Positions 9,001 through 20,750 of a stretch of 64,000 nucleotides of DNA are shown here, piece by piece. The notes under the pieces are model-generated. The model ran no database searches and was not told the DNA's origin. It saw nothing but the letters and a program-made list of their open reading frames with translations. A program made the position numbers and the translations under genes. Position 1 is the first letter of the stretch. Every line of letters starts with the position of its first letter. The stretch is from Cranoglanis bouderius (taxonomy: Eukaryota; Chordata; Actinopteri; Siluriformes; Cranoglanididae), in assembly GCA_023630585.1 (NCBI GenBank), contig CM042568.1:3761016-3825015 (forward strand), given 5' to 3'.

Positions 9001-12000
9001 CTGCAAGCGGCGAGAACATCAACATCTGTACAGTCCTGTTGTGATTAGCTAGGAACATATTTTTTACTGTGATAAAAGATGCAAAGATTTATCCTCCCAG
9101 CTCCACTTTACTTTCCTCCAGTTCCACTATTGACCTGATCGATTTTAAAGCCACCCTAATCCATAGGATACCAAATGTCAATGAAAATGTTAATTTGTAC
9201 CCTGATTAAATCCTTTTACAATGTACTAATTTGATACACTGTCTACTCTGTGTGGAAATTGTCACTGTAGTAGTTGTGGTATTTTCTATTAAGAAGTACA
9301 AGAAGCTGAAAATCTTATTGGAATACATGAATTAGTGCTAAAGTGTTCTCATGTCATAACCCGTAAGAGCCAATCATGGTCGATATGCAAATAAAGGCAA
9401 GTGTTCTGAATTTGCTACATGATAAAATCTCGATTGGTGCATGAGAGTGAACGTGTTTTTCAAGCAATTTACTATCCAATATTGGGGAAAAAAACATTAA
9501 AATATTCTTTTCATTCAGATCGTGTACTGTTTCCTGTTGTTGTTTTTTGCGGATTGTATTAGATATGGCTCGCTGGCTATTTCATTGATTTAATTCCACC
9601 CAAAAGCTTAAATATGGCTGAGTAACTTTGGAAAATAGAGGTAAAATGGAAATAAAGTGAAAATAAACTCGTCCAAAAACGAATTAAGACTAATTCTAGA
9701 ATCAGGTTAAGAAAAATGACTCCCCACTTCCTGTATTATTAAACTGCAAAACTGAGATTTGAACAAGCAACAACAATGTGTCGTAATGTATCTCTAATGA
9801 AGAAAATAAAATGGTGGTAAAAGTCTGCTCACCTTGAATTAGTCGGGGTGAAGGGGTTGAAGAACTGCCGTCTGATGTTATCTCCATACCAGATAGTAGC
9901 AACGAAAGCAAAGGCACCTGAAGAACCAAAGAACCAAACAGGTGAAGCTTTAAACAGGATTAAAAAGGATTCCTGTAAAGAAGAATTAATATCATCTGGA
10001 ACTGGTGGTACTTATGACTAGACGACAGGACAACATTATATCGGATATAATCACAAGCATGTAATCAGTGCTGATCAGTTTGTGTACTTTCCCATGTTCT
10101 CTATCCTACTCTCAGTTCTGGATGTTTTCATGCGTCCACCAATACAGTCATGTGAAAATATAAGTACACACTATAGAATTGTTTTTTAAATTTATTTATT
10201 TATTTATTTATTTATTTGGACAAGCAAACAGTGCATATTAATAAAGGTGTTAAAGGTGTTACACTATCAAATGACACATAAAATTGACATTTTGTAGTAC
10301 ACCCCTACATTTATCACACCTTCAACATAAAATTAGAATCAGGTGTTGAAGATCGGGTGCCAGTGATTAGAACCTGCTTAAGGAGTGCAGGTGGAACCTG
10401 TCTTATTTATACCCCTCTCATATCTAGTGTGTGGTGTTCCCTTTGCTATTGAGGTGTGTGGTGTCATCGTGCCAAGATCCAAAGAGTTCTGTAAGGCCTT
10501 CAGAAAAAAGGCTGTGTATGGTTGAGTCTGGCAAGGGATTTAAAAAGATCTCCAACTTATTTGAAATACATCATTCTACTGTAAGGAAAATCATCTACAA
10601 ATGGTGCAGATATCAAACGACTGCAAAATTGTCCAGGACTGGGCGTCCCAGCAAATTCAGCCCAAGAGCGGACTGATACAAAAAGAAGTCTCCAAGAACC
10701 CCAAAATTTCATCACAGGATCGGACTTGTTTGTCCAGCAAATACCACAGATGCTCGATCGGATTGAGGTCTGGGGAATTTGGAGGCCAAGTCAACACCTT
10801 GAACTCTTTGTCAAGTTCCTCAAACAATTCCTGAACAATTTTTTTGCAGTTTGGCAGGGCGCATTGTCCTGCTGAAAGAGGCCACAGCTATTAGGGAATG
10901 TTGTTGCCATGAAGGGGTGTACTTGGGCTGCAACAATGTTTAGGTAGGTGGTACGTGCCAAAAGAAACATCCACATGAATTCCAGGACTCAAGGTTTCCC
11001 AGCAGAACATTGCCCAGAGCCAACTTCAGCAATTTGTGCTACAGTAGCTCTTCTGTGGGATCGGGCCAGACGGGCTAGACTTCGCTCATCAATGAGCCTT
11101 GGGCGCCCATGACCCTGTCGCCGGTTGTCCTTCCTTGGACCACTTTTGGTAGGTACTAACCAATACATACCCGAAACACCGCACAAGACCTGCTGTTTTG
11201 GAGGTGCTCTGACCCAGTCGTCTAGCCTTCACAATTAGGCCCTTGTCAAGGTCACTTAGGTACTTACACTTGCCCATTTTTCCTGCTTCTCACACATCAA
11301 CTTCGAGAACTGACTGTTCACTTGCTGATTAATATATCCCACCCCTTGACAGGTCCCACTGTAACGAGATAATCAATGTTATTCACCTCACCTGTCAGTG
11401 GTTTTAATGTTATGGCTGATCGGTGTGTATAGGATTGAATTCAGGAGAACGTTGGAAACTGGCATGATCAATGACAAACAAGTTACCATGACAACCCATT
11501 AGTTACTGAAGGGGTCGCAATCGGTTATCATAATTCTTTTACAAAATATATCATTACAACTTGTTTTTACACATCACCCAGTTCTAGTGCTTCTCTACCT
11601 GTAATAATTATGTTATAACGTAAGTGATAACAGGAACTAACTCATTTTGTGGATGTTCCACAACATTTTCCTGAAGTCCTGAAGTGTTTTATCCCTTACT
11701 GGGAGATGTGTTTGTATATCATATCTCCACACCTGCGATGATGAACACCACGCCTCCAGCCATAGCCACTTTGTTTTTGAGCTCCACGTCGTCCTCCAGG
11801 CACTTGGTGCACTTCATGCCCACTGTGGCCACCAGGATGGCGATGCCACACAGCAGGATCCCCGACAGCATGAACCCTCGAGCCGCCTGGACCTCCACTG
11901 CAGCGGGAGAGACATAAACGCATCCATATCAGACAGACGTGATAGCGAAGGGAGCTCATAACTGCGTTAAAATAGTTAAGCTTTTCAGGTATAAGTGGTA

Positions 12001-14791
12001 CTTTCATAGCGCTAACAATAAGAATTAGCTGATCAGCTGATCGCATTCACATGATAAGTGCAATTTTGTAAAATGAGCAAGTCCTTACATGAGGTTAAAT
12101 CTAGTTTCATGAAAAGTCATTTCTTTGTCATAATTGAACATTTTTCTCACAGTTAAAGCCTCAAGGCAAAGCTCTTGTAGAAAGAGACAAAACTGAAAGG
12201 AAAAAGAATTAAGAAATGTTGCATTAAAATATATTGTCTTATTTGTTCTCTGTTCATGATTTGACCTCTTAAATAATTGCTTTTGTAAATGTAAATAAAG
12301 AAATATAATTATATGTATTGTAGATATAGTGTTATTTATTTCTTTGCCATATTGTTAAGTGGAATAGCTGTTATTTGGGAGAAAGAAATTTAATAAACCA
12401 TGAATAAAACCTTTTTTTTTTTTTTTTTTTTTTTTAAATGCTTGGAAATACGGTGTATTTTAATTTCTTTTCTGCAACAATTTAGAAAAAATTGTTTTGT
12501 GCCATGCCTGTACTCAGTACAAGACCAAGTTTTGATAGTGTTTTGGGAAACTCATGCTCTATTTTAGATTGTTATATAGTTATATTGCAGTTACAGTTGA
12601 GGCCATAAGTTTATATACGCCTTGCAGAATCTGCAAATTGTTAATAATTAAAAAAAAAAAGAATAATTAAAATTGTATTTTGTTTTTTTATTTAGTCCTG
12701 CCCTGAATAAGCTATTTCACAAAAGAGATGTTTACATATAGTCCACAAGACACAATAATAACTGAATTTACACAAATGAACCAGTTCAAAAGTTTACATA
12801 CGCTTGATTCTTAATACTGTGTGTTGTTACCCGGGTGATCAACGACTGTTTTTATGTTTTGTGATAGTTGTTCATGAGTCCCTTGTTTGTCCTGAACAGT
12901 TAAACTGCCCACTGTTCTTCAGAAAAATCCTCCAGGTTCTGCACATTCTTTGTTTTTCCAGCATCTTCTGCATATTTGACCCCTTTCCAACAGACTATAT
13001 GATGTTGAGATCCATCTTTTCACACTGAGGACAACTGAGGGACTCGTACACAACTATTACATTCACTGATGCTCAAGAAGGCAACATGATACATTAAGAG
13101 CCAGGGTGTGTAAACTTTTGAACAGGATGATCAGTGTAAATTGTTATTATTTTGTCTTCTGGGAAAGCAGAACTAACTTCTTGTAGGTGTTTTGCATAAT
13201 TGTCTGCCAGTCTCGGACATCGGCTTGCTGGAATTTCTGACCACGCTTCCATGCAATATTCTTTCAGTTGCAAGATGTTTGTGGGTTTTCTTGCATGTTC
13301 TGCTCGTTTCAAATCCCCCCCACAACATTTTAATGGGATTCAAATCCAGGCTTTGACTAGGCCATTCCATAACCCTCCATTTCTTCTTTTTGAGCCATTC
13401 CTTGGTGGATTCTGTTGAACGGTCCACTTTCGGTTCAACTTCGACTTTCAGACAGATGGCCTCATCTTCAAGCACTCTTTGATGTGATGCAGAATTCATA
13501 GCTGAATCAATGAATGCAAGCTGTCCAGTCCCTGAGGCTGCGAGGCAACCCCAAACCATAACATTCCCACCACTGTGCTTCACAGATGGTATGAGGTGCT
13601 TCTCCTGAAAAGCTGTCTTTGGTCTGCGCCAAACATGTCTGCTGTTACTGTGGCCAAACAACTCTCTCTTTGATTCATCTGTACAGAGCAGATTATTCCA
13701 AAAGGCCTGGTCTTTGCCTATATGCTCATTGGCAAACTGTATTCTCGGAAAGGCTTTTTCCTGGCATGTCTCCCATGCAGGTCAAATTTGTGCAATCTCT
13801 TTCTGATTGTGGAAGCATGCACTTTGACACCAACAGTTGCAAGACTTACTAGCAGATCCTGTGATGAAATTTTGGGGTTCCTGGAGGCTTCTTTTTGCAT
13901 CAGACGATCTGCTTTTTTTTTCAATGGGACTGGGATGGCCAGTCCTGGACAAATTGGCAGTCGTTTGAAATCAGCACCATTTGTAGATTATTTTCCTTAC
14001 AGTGGAATGATGTATTCAAAATAATTTGGAGATCTTTTTAAATCTCTTGCCAGACTCATAACCATACACAGCCTTTTTTCTGAAGGCCTTACAGAATTCT
14101 TTAGATCTTGGTATGATGATACCACACACCTCAGTAGCAAAGGGAACACCAGACACTAGATATGAGAGGGGTATAAATAAGACAGGTTCCACCTGCACTC
14201 CCTAAGCAGGTTCTAATCACTGGCACCCAATCTTCAACACCTGATTCTAATTTTATGGATTTGAAGTTGTGATAGATGTAGGGGTGTACTTACTTTTTCC
14301 ATGTGACTGATCTGTTTTTTTTTTTGGTTCATTTAAATTGTGAAAATTACTACAAAATGTCAATTTTGTGTGTCATTTGATAGTGTAACACCTTTATTAA
14401 TAGGCACTGTTTTAAAGAGGATCAAATGTTTGCTTGTCCAAATATGTAAAAAACAAAAAAACAAACAAACAAACAAACAAACAAAAAACAACAATTTCCA
14501 TGGGGTGTACTTATATTTTCACATGACTGTACGTAAACATCTGTTTGACCTCAACTGTATGTACAAAAAACACAGTCTTTTCGTAAGAACTTATATTTCT
14601 TTAAATTTAAGTTGATTCATTTCTGTTTGTGTTTAATTCTAGTCTGGTGTAGACAGTGTAAATCAGTTATGGTGCTGTAAATGTGTAAGATGATAATATT
14701 TCTATCCAAAACAATTAGATATTTGACAATAATAATGAATCTCCTATGATATGATATGATATGATTTGATTAAGGACCGGTTAGTTTACAA

Positions 14792-14827
<36 letters not shown>

Positions 14828-17800
14828 ATTCAGAGTTACGATCAAATCACCTTGCTAGCCTATTACATTATCTACACAGTTTAAAAATATGAATGATTTG
14901 TTACACATCAGTCGTTTGTTTTTTTTTTATCGGTAATAATTGATTCATGATTAATTTCAATTTTCATCTTTTAAATCGATACACTGATCCAAATCCTCAG
15001 GTCTTTACACCCCTATGGTGTTGTGTGTAGTGAAACAGTGAAAGCAGTTCAGGAACAGTTATGGAATCTGAGGCATTTATCCAACCTGTCTGAACTCGCA
15101 GGAAAATGACACAGATAAGAGAGACGAGGGGGACGAGGAGGAGGAGGTGGAAGAGAAGGATGAGGAGGCTTAAGATGAGGAGGAGGATGACGAGGAGGAA
15201 GAGGAGGATGATGATGAGAAGGCTTAGGATGAGGAGGTGTAAGAGAAGGATGAGAAGGTGGAGGATGATGAGGAGGATGAGGAGAAGGTGGAGGATGAGG
15301 AGGAGAAGGATGATAAGGAGGAGGAGAAGGACGAGGAGGAGGACATGGAGGCAGATGAGGATGTGGAAGAGAAGGATGAGGAGGAGGAGGAGAAGGACAA
15401 AGAAGAGGAGGAGGATAAGAAGAAGGAGTAGGATGAGGGGAGGAGGAGAAGAACAAAGAGGAGGAGGATGATGAGGAGGAGGAGTAGGACGAGGAGGAGG
15501 AGGAGAAGAACAAGAAGAAGGAAGAGCAGGACAAGGACGAGGTTAAGGATGAGAAGGAGGAGGAGGACAAAAAGGAGGAGGAGAACAAGGATGAGCAGGA
15601 AGATGAAGATGAGAAGGACAAGAGGAGGAGATGTTAAGCTTTTGTGTAAGATGGAAGAGGGGATTTGTTGCTCTTTGTGTGCATTTTATCTTCAATACAA
15701 TAAAAAGTATGATCATCACTTTAAAATGCTTTGTTCATTGAAATTTAATGAAAGTATTTATTGGTATGTTTACAGAACTAATGACTTAACTTGACTATCG
15801 ACAACGTTGCAATGTTGTAATTCACTATGATTTCCAGCATTTCTGTAGATTTTACATAGAATTGTCTAATGAGCTTGTTCTGAACATCTCTACAGCCGTG
15901 GCCAAAAGTTTTGAGAATGACACAAATATTAATTTTCACAAAGTTGACTGCTTCAGTGTTTTTAGATCTTTTTGTCAGATGTTACTAACTGTTACTGAAG
16001 TATAATCACAAGCATTTCATAAGTGTCAATGGCTTTTATTGACAATTACATGAAGTTTATGCAAAGAGTCAATATTTGCAGTGTTGACCCTTCTTTTTCA
16101 AGACCTCTGCAATTCGCCCTGGCATGCTATCAATCAACTTCTGGGCCACATCCTGACTGATGGCAGCCCATTCCTGCATAATCAATGCTTGGAGTTTGTC
16201 AGAGTTTCTGGGTTTTTGTTTGTCCACCCACCTCTTGAGGATTGACCACAAATTCTCAATGGGATTAAGGTCTGGGGAGTTTCCTGGCCATGGACCCAAA
16301 ATGTCGATGTTTTGTTCCCCGAGCCACTTCGTTATCACTTTTGCCTTGTGGCAAGGTGCCCCATCATGCTGGAAAAGGCATTGTTCATCACCAAACTGTT
16401 CTTGGATGGTTGGGAGAAGTTGCTCTCTGAGGATGTTTTTGTACCATTCTTTATTCATGGCTGTGTTCTTAGGCAAAATTGTGAGTGAGCCGACTCCCTT
16501 GGCTGAGAAGCAACCCCACACATGAGTGGTCTCAGGATGCTTTACTGTTGGCATGACACAGGACTGATGGTAGCGCTCACCTTTTCTTCTCTGGACAAGC
16601 TTTTTTCCAGATGCCCCAAACAATCCGAAAGGGGATTCATCAGAGAAAATGACATTACCCCAGTCCTCAGCAGTCCAATCCCTGTACTTTTTGCAGAATA
16701 GCAGTCTGTCCCTGATGCTTTTCCTGGACAGAAGTGGCTTCTTTGCTGCCCTTCTTGACACCAGGCCATCCTCCAAAAGTCTTTGCCTTACTGTGCGTGC
16801 AGACGCACTCACACCTGCCTGCTGCCATTCCTGAGCAAGCTCTGCACTGGTGGTGCCCCGATCCCGCAGCTGAATCAACTTTAGGAGACGGTCCTGGCGC
16901 TTGCTGGACTTTCTTGGGCGCCCTGAAGCCTTCTTCACAACTGTTGAACCTCTCTCCTTGAAGGTCTTGATGATCCGATAAATGGTTGATTTAGGTGTAA
17001 TCTTACTAGCAGCAATATCCTTGCTTGTGAATCCCTTTTTGTGCAAAGCAATGATGGCTGCACGTGTTTCCTTGCAGGTAACCATAGTTAACAGAGGAAG
17101 AACAATAATTTCAAGCACCACCCTCCTTTTAAAGCTTCCAGTCTGTTATTCTAACTCAATCAGCATGACAGAGTGATCTCCAGCCTTGTCCTCGTTAACA
17201 CTCTCACCTGTGTTAACCAGAGAATCACTGACATGATGTCAGCTGGTCCTTTTGTGGAAGGGCTGAAATGCAGTGGACATGTTTTTTTGGGATTAAGTTC
17301 ATTTTCATGGCAAAGAGGGACTTTGAAATTAATTGCAATTCATCTGATCACTCTTCATAACATTCTGGAGTATATGCAAATTGCCATCATAAAAATTGAG
17401 GCAGCAGACTTTGTAAAAATTAATATTTGTGTCATTCTCAAAACTTTTGGCCACGGCTGTACATGAGCCCTATATGAAAGCCCGAGCTAAGAGCAGCACC
17501 TAATGTACTGACAGGAATGTACTGACAGGCATGTACTGACAGGAGCGTCGTAAAGGCAGGAAGGTTGAGATTATTATCATTATTTTTTAAGAATCTGAGT
17601 ACAGAGATAACAAGAAAATAAAACAAACAAAACAAACAGACAAAAATTACAGGAGCTCATTAAACCTCATACATACACTGCTTTACCATTAACTTCTCTC
17701 TATATAATATGCTTTATGTTAAATAACAATAATAATCTATGACTTTAAGGGACCTAATTAATACTGGCACCCCTGTCAGCCCGTGCAGTAACTGATTATT

Positions 17801-19212
17801 ATCATTATTAATAGCCTTATAGCAAAACAATGCACAATAATGTAATTACAGGAGCAACACAAAGGCAAAAACTATAGGAAAATAGCAGCTGTTTCTCCAT
17901 CAGACTACACTGTTACTCCAAACCATACATTATATAAATAAATAAATAAGAAAGAAAGACAGAAAGAAAGAAGTAAGTTAGTAAGAAAGTAAATAAATAA
18001 ATACATAAATAAATAAGTAAGCAAGTAAATAAGTATGTACATAAGAAGTAAATAAATAAGTAAGTGAACAAACAAACAAACAAACAAACAAATAAATAAG
18101 CAAAATCCAAGTATGTAAATGAGAAGTAAATGAATAAATAAATAAGTAAACAAGTAAATATGTAAGCAAATAAATAAGTATATAAGTAAGAAGTAAGTAA
18201 ATAAACAGCTGCAAATAACTAAATAATACATAAAAGTAAACAAATAAATAGGTGGACAAATAAGTAAGTATCTGGGTAAAGTAATAAGTAAGTAAGCAAG
18301 CAAGCAAGCAAATCAATCAATAAATAAACAAACAAACAGCTGCAAATAAGGAAATAATACATAAAAGTAATCAAAGAAATAGGTGGACAAATAAGTAAGC
18401 AACTGGGTAAATTAGTAAGTAAGTAAGCAAATAAATAAATAAACAAATAAGTAAGTAAGTAAACAAACAAGTAAATAAGTAACTAAATAAATAAGTCATT
18501 AAGTATGTATATAAGAAGTAAGTAAATGAATAAACAGATGCAAATAAGTAAATAATACATAAAAGTAAACAAATAAATAGGTGGACAAATAAGTAAGCAA
18601 CTGGCTGAATTAGTAAGTAAGTAAGCAAGTAAATAAATAAATAAAAAGCAAACAAATAAGTAAACAAACAAACAAACAAACAAGTACGCAAATAAATAAG
18701 CAAGTAGGCTTGTAAATAAGAAGTAAGTAAGTAGTAAGTAAGTAAATAAACGAATAAACATGCAAATAAGTAAATAATACATACAAGTAAACAAATAAAC
18801 AGGTGGACAAATAAGTAAGTAGTTAGGTATGTAAAGAAGCAAGTGAGCAAACAAACAAAGAATTAAGTAAGTAAATAAATGGATGAATGAATAAATAAAT
18901 TCAACAAAGACTACTAAGATAATAAGTATAGATAATAAGCTAGTAGAGATAAGATAGATAATAAATGTAAAAAAGAGACTGTCTCTTACAGGGTAGCTGT
19001 AGGAGTGAGTCGTAGACTTTGCACTGTAACTGGCCGGTGCTCTGGTACACACAGGACTGCCACAGTCCCTCATACACAGCCTGCGCTGTTATAATGTTGT
19101 CCCCTGCGTACGAGGACATCTTCCACTCCGTCATGGTGGTGGAGATGATCAACCCCACAAAGCCTAAAAACGCCAACGAGAAGCCGAGAAGCTGCATCCC
19201 TCCGCTGGCCAT
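8835..19212 (-). CDS. cldn1: Claudin-1-like tight-junction protein, complete
   Basis: Four coding exons join in frame to a 212-residue protein: 18,990-19,212 (223 bp), 11,733-11,897 (165), 9,833-9,917 (85) and 8,835-9,000 (166). All introns are GT-AG; the 223/165/85 exon pattern equals that of mammalian CLDN1. Claudins are four-pass membrane proteins sealing the paracellular space. The claudin signature is complete: W30, GLW at 49-51, C54 and C64 in the first extracellular loop, with R81 before the second membrane segment. Membrane segments lie near residues 8-28, 82-102, 117-138 and 164-184. Juxtamembrane cysteines (C104, C107, C183, C184, C186) are candidate palmitoylation sites. The protein ends in GYV, a PDZ ligand as for ZO-1. 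The stretch VGMKC.KCLEDD favours claudin-1 over claudin-7 or -19. Introns 1 and 2 are packed with transposons. Confidence 0.9.
9354..9405. repeat. CCAAT plus octamer short repeat (third copy)
   Basis: It contains AGAGCCAATCATGG followed closely by ATATGCAAAT. Similar copies lie at about 1,788 and 6,773. It sits in cldn1 intron 3. Confidence 0.6.
9833..9917 (-). CDS. cldn1: cldn1 coding exon 3
   Basis: Preceded by TTCTTCAG and followed by GTGAGC. It encodes the end of membrane segment 3 and the second extracellular loop, with WYG and FFNPFTPTNS matching the claudin WYG..F.NP..P pattern. Confidence 0.92.
10145..10717 (+). pseudogene. Tc1 transposase relic, 5' part (cldn1 intron 2)
   Basis: It begins with a TIR CAGTCATGTGAAAATATAAG after TA. 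From about 10,431 it encodes the N-terminal DNA-binding region of a Tc1 transposase: helix-turn-helix residues ESGKGFKKISNLFEIHHSTV, then the GRPSK AT-hook-like motif. An in-frame stop interrupts it. It ends abruptly near 10,717 where an oppositely oriented Tc1 begins. The same family occurs on the other strand at about 13,150-14,529. Confidence 0.75.
10717..11428 (-). pseudogene. Second Tc1-type relic, internally deleted (cldn1 intron 2)
   Basis: Read on the minus strand, it starts at a terminus CACACCGATCAGCCATAACA near 11,428. It encodes an N-terminal MGKCKYLSDLDKGLIVKARR with helix-turn-helix and AT-hook residues, loses the central catalytic core near 10,990, then resumes with the QQDNAPC region and a fragment before SPDLNPIE. 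The 3' terminal repeat is absent; the end is fused to the relic on the left. Not functional. Confidence 0.75.
11733..11897 (-). CDS. cldn1: cldn1 coding exon 2
   Basis: Preceded by CTGCAG and followed by GTGTGG. It encodes residues 75-129: the conserved QAARG, membrane segment 2, the cytosolic VGMKCTKCLEDD loop and the start of segment 3. Confidence 0.92.
12412..12436. repeat. Poly(T) run
   Basis: About 24 T residues in cldn1 intron 1; on the sense strand of the gene this is poly(A). Confidence 0.8.
12594..14557. mobile_element. TIR element split by a Tc1 copy (cldn1 intron 1)
   Basis: The left end CAGTTGAGGCCATAAGTTTA follows TA at 12,592. The matching inverse end, reading GACCTCAACTG, stops at 14,557 before TA. 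About 560 bp of its body lies at 12,594-13,150; the rest is occupied by a Tc1 of another family (about 13,150-14,529). Confidence 0.65.
13150..14529 (-). pseudogene. Tc1 transposase pseudogene nested in intron 1
   Basis: On the minus strand it starts with TIR CAGTCATGTGAAAATATAAG (high end 14,529, next to TA). Degenerate pieces of a full transposase follow: the N-terminal helix-turn-helix (about 14,016-14,198), a middle segment (about 13,718-13,924), then the catalytic region with a VMVWGCLAASG motif and SQSLDLNPIK (about 13,173-13,661). Frames change several times, the catalytic Glu of NPIE is Lys, and the 3' TIR is missing. Same family as the relic at 10,145. Confidence 0.75.
14747..14826. 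repeat. (ATATG)n and (GAT)n microsatellites
   Basis: Four ATATG-type units at 14,747-14,764 and about 11 GAT units at 14,792-14,826. Confidence 0.9.
15106..15640. repeat. 530-bp polypurine tract (GGA/GAG/GAT)n
   Basis: The plus strand is almost purely purine with scattered T and C. The codon-like 3-bp period keeps several frames open (Arg/Met-rich on plus, Ser/Pro-rich on minus), none with family similarity. It lies in cldn1 intron 1, so the transcript is polypyrimidine there. Confidence 0.85.
15893..17459 (-). mobile_element. Intact-looking Tc1/mariner transposon in cldn1 intron 1
   Basis: A 1,567-bp element bounded by TA (15,891-15,892 and 17,460-17,461). The terminal repeats start CAGCCGTGGCCAAAAGTTTT and are identical for 52 bp except one position. 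A single uninterrupted transposase frame fills the centre. High end-to-end identity and an unbroken frame suggest a recent insertion. It lies in the same orientation as cldn1. Confidence 0.9.
16069..17085 (-). CDS. Tc1-family transposase, complete (338 aa)
   Basis: It cuts and pastes its own element at TA sites through a DDE nuclease. I take the ATG at 17,085 (MVTCKETRAAI); the frame is open further upstream but without an ATG. Residues 8-45 form the first helix-turn-helix, GRPR at 55-58 is the AT-hook-like hinge, and a second helix-turn-helix lies near 65-110. The catalytic residues are D149 (IFSDES), D241 (QHDGAPCH) and E277 (SPDLNPIE). By my count 35 residues separate D241 and E277, one more than the usual DD34E; the extra residue is a Gly in ILGPWP. 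Length is typical of Tc1 transposases. No stop or frameshift is seen, so the enzyme may be active, though this cannot be judged from sequence. Confidence 0.9.
   Translation of the reverse strand: MVTCKETRAAIIALHKKGFTSKDIAASKITPKSTIYRIIKTFKERGSTVVKKASGRPRKSSKRQDRLLKLIQLRDRGTTSAELAQEWQQAGVSASARTVRQRLLEDGLVSRRAAKKPLLSRKSIRDRLLFCKKYRDWTAEDWGNVIFSDESPFGLFGASGKKLVQRRKGERYHQSCVMPTVKHPETTHVWGCFSAKGVGSLTILPKNTAMNKEWYKNILREQLLPTIQEQFGDEQCLFQHDGAPCHKAKVITKWLGEQNIDILGPWPGNSPDLNPIENLWSILKRWVDKQKPRNSDKLQALIMQEWAAISQDVAQKLIDSMPGRIAEVLKKKGQHCKY
17462..17930. other. Non-coding part of cldn1 intron 1
   Basis: AT-rich. A short triple repeat of TGTACTGACAGG lies at about 17,504-17,543. Nothing else recognised. 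Confidence 0.5.
17930..18905. repeat. About 1 kb AAGT/AAAT satellite with higher-order units
   Basis: Degenerate AAGTAAAT-type tetranucleotides right next to cldn1 exon 1. A longer block (GCAAATAA..AAATAATACATA..AGGTGGACAAATAAGTAAG) recurs at about 18,207, 18,338, 18,536 and 18,760, so the array has a higher-order structure with unequal spacing. Long Leu/Tyr/Phe-rich frames on the minus strand come from the repeat and are not genes. Confidence 0.85.
18990..19212 (-). CDS. cldn1: cldn1 coding exon 1
   Basis: It starts at ATG (19,212) with MASGGMQLLG and ends in phase 1 at a GTAAGA donor. It codes for membrane segment 1 and most of the first extracellular loop with W30, GLW and both signature cysteines. 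Confidence 0.92.
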
Positions 19213-19429
19213 GTCTGCTATCAGGGAAGGCTTTCCAATCAGAGGAGGAAAGATATGATGGAAATCCTGAGAGAGAGGGAGAGAGGGATAAAGAGAGGAA
19301 GAAAGAGAGAGAGCTCTCAGCTGCAGGTCAGGAGAGAAGCTTCCCCTGGACTAAAGTGTGGAGTCTCCGCTGAGCATCACCTCCTCACTCACCTGGGAGC
19401 AACACACACCCGTCTGACCCACACGCCAA

Positions 19430-19430
<1 letters not shown>
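19213..19430 (-). promoter_or_regulatory. cldn1: cldn1 5' leader and probable proximal promoter
   Basis: The 218 bp before the ATG contain, on the minus strand, a pyrimidine tract ending in CTCTCTCAG at about 19,267 and further upstream CCCAG/GTGAGT at about 19,395. These could be the acceptor and donor of a small 5' UTR intron, or chance. A CAGGTG E-box overlaps the donor-like site. No clear TATA box. Confidence 0.3.

Positions 19431-20750
<1,320 letters not shown>

Noticed and set aside
15049..15794. Long Arg-rich and Ser/Pro-rich frames
   Set aside because: Created by the 3-bp periodic purine tract.
17905..18850. Several overlapping Leu/Tyr/Phe-rich 'membrane protein' frames on the minus strand
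   Set aside because: All three frames are open because the AAGT/AAAT repeat lacks stops on that strand; they overlap each other and run up to cldn1 exon 1.
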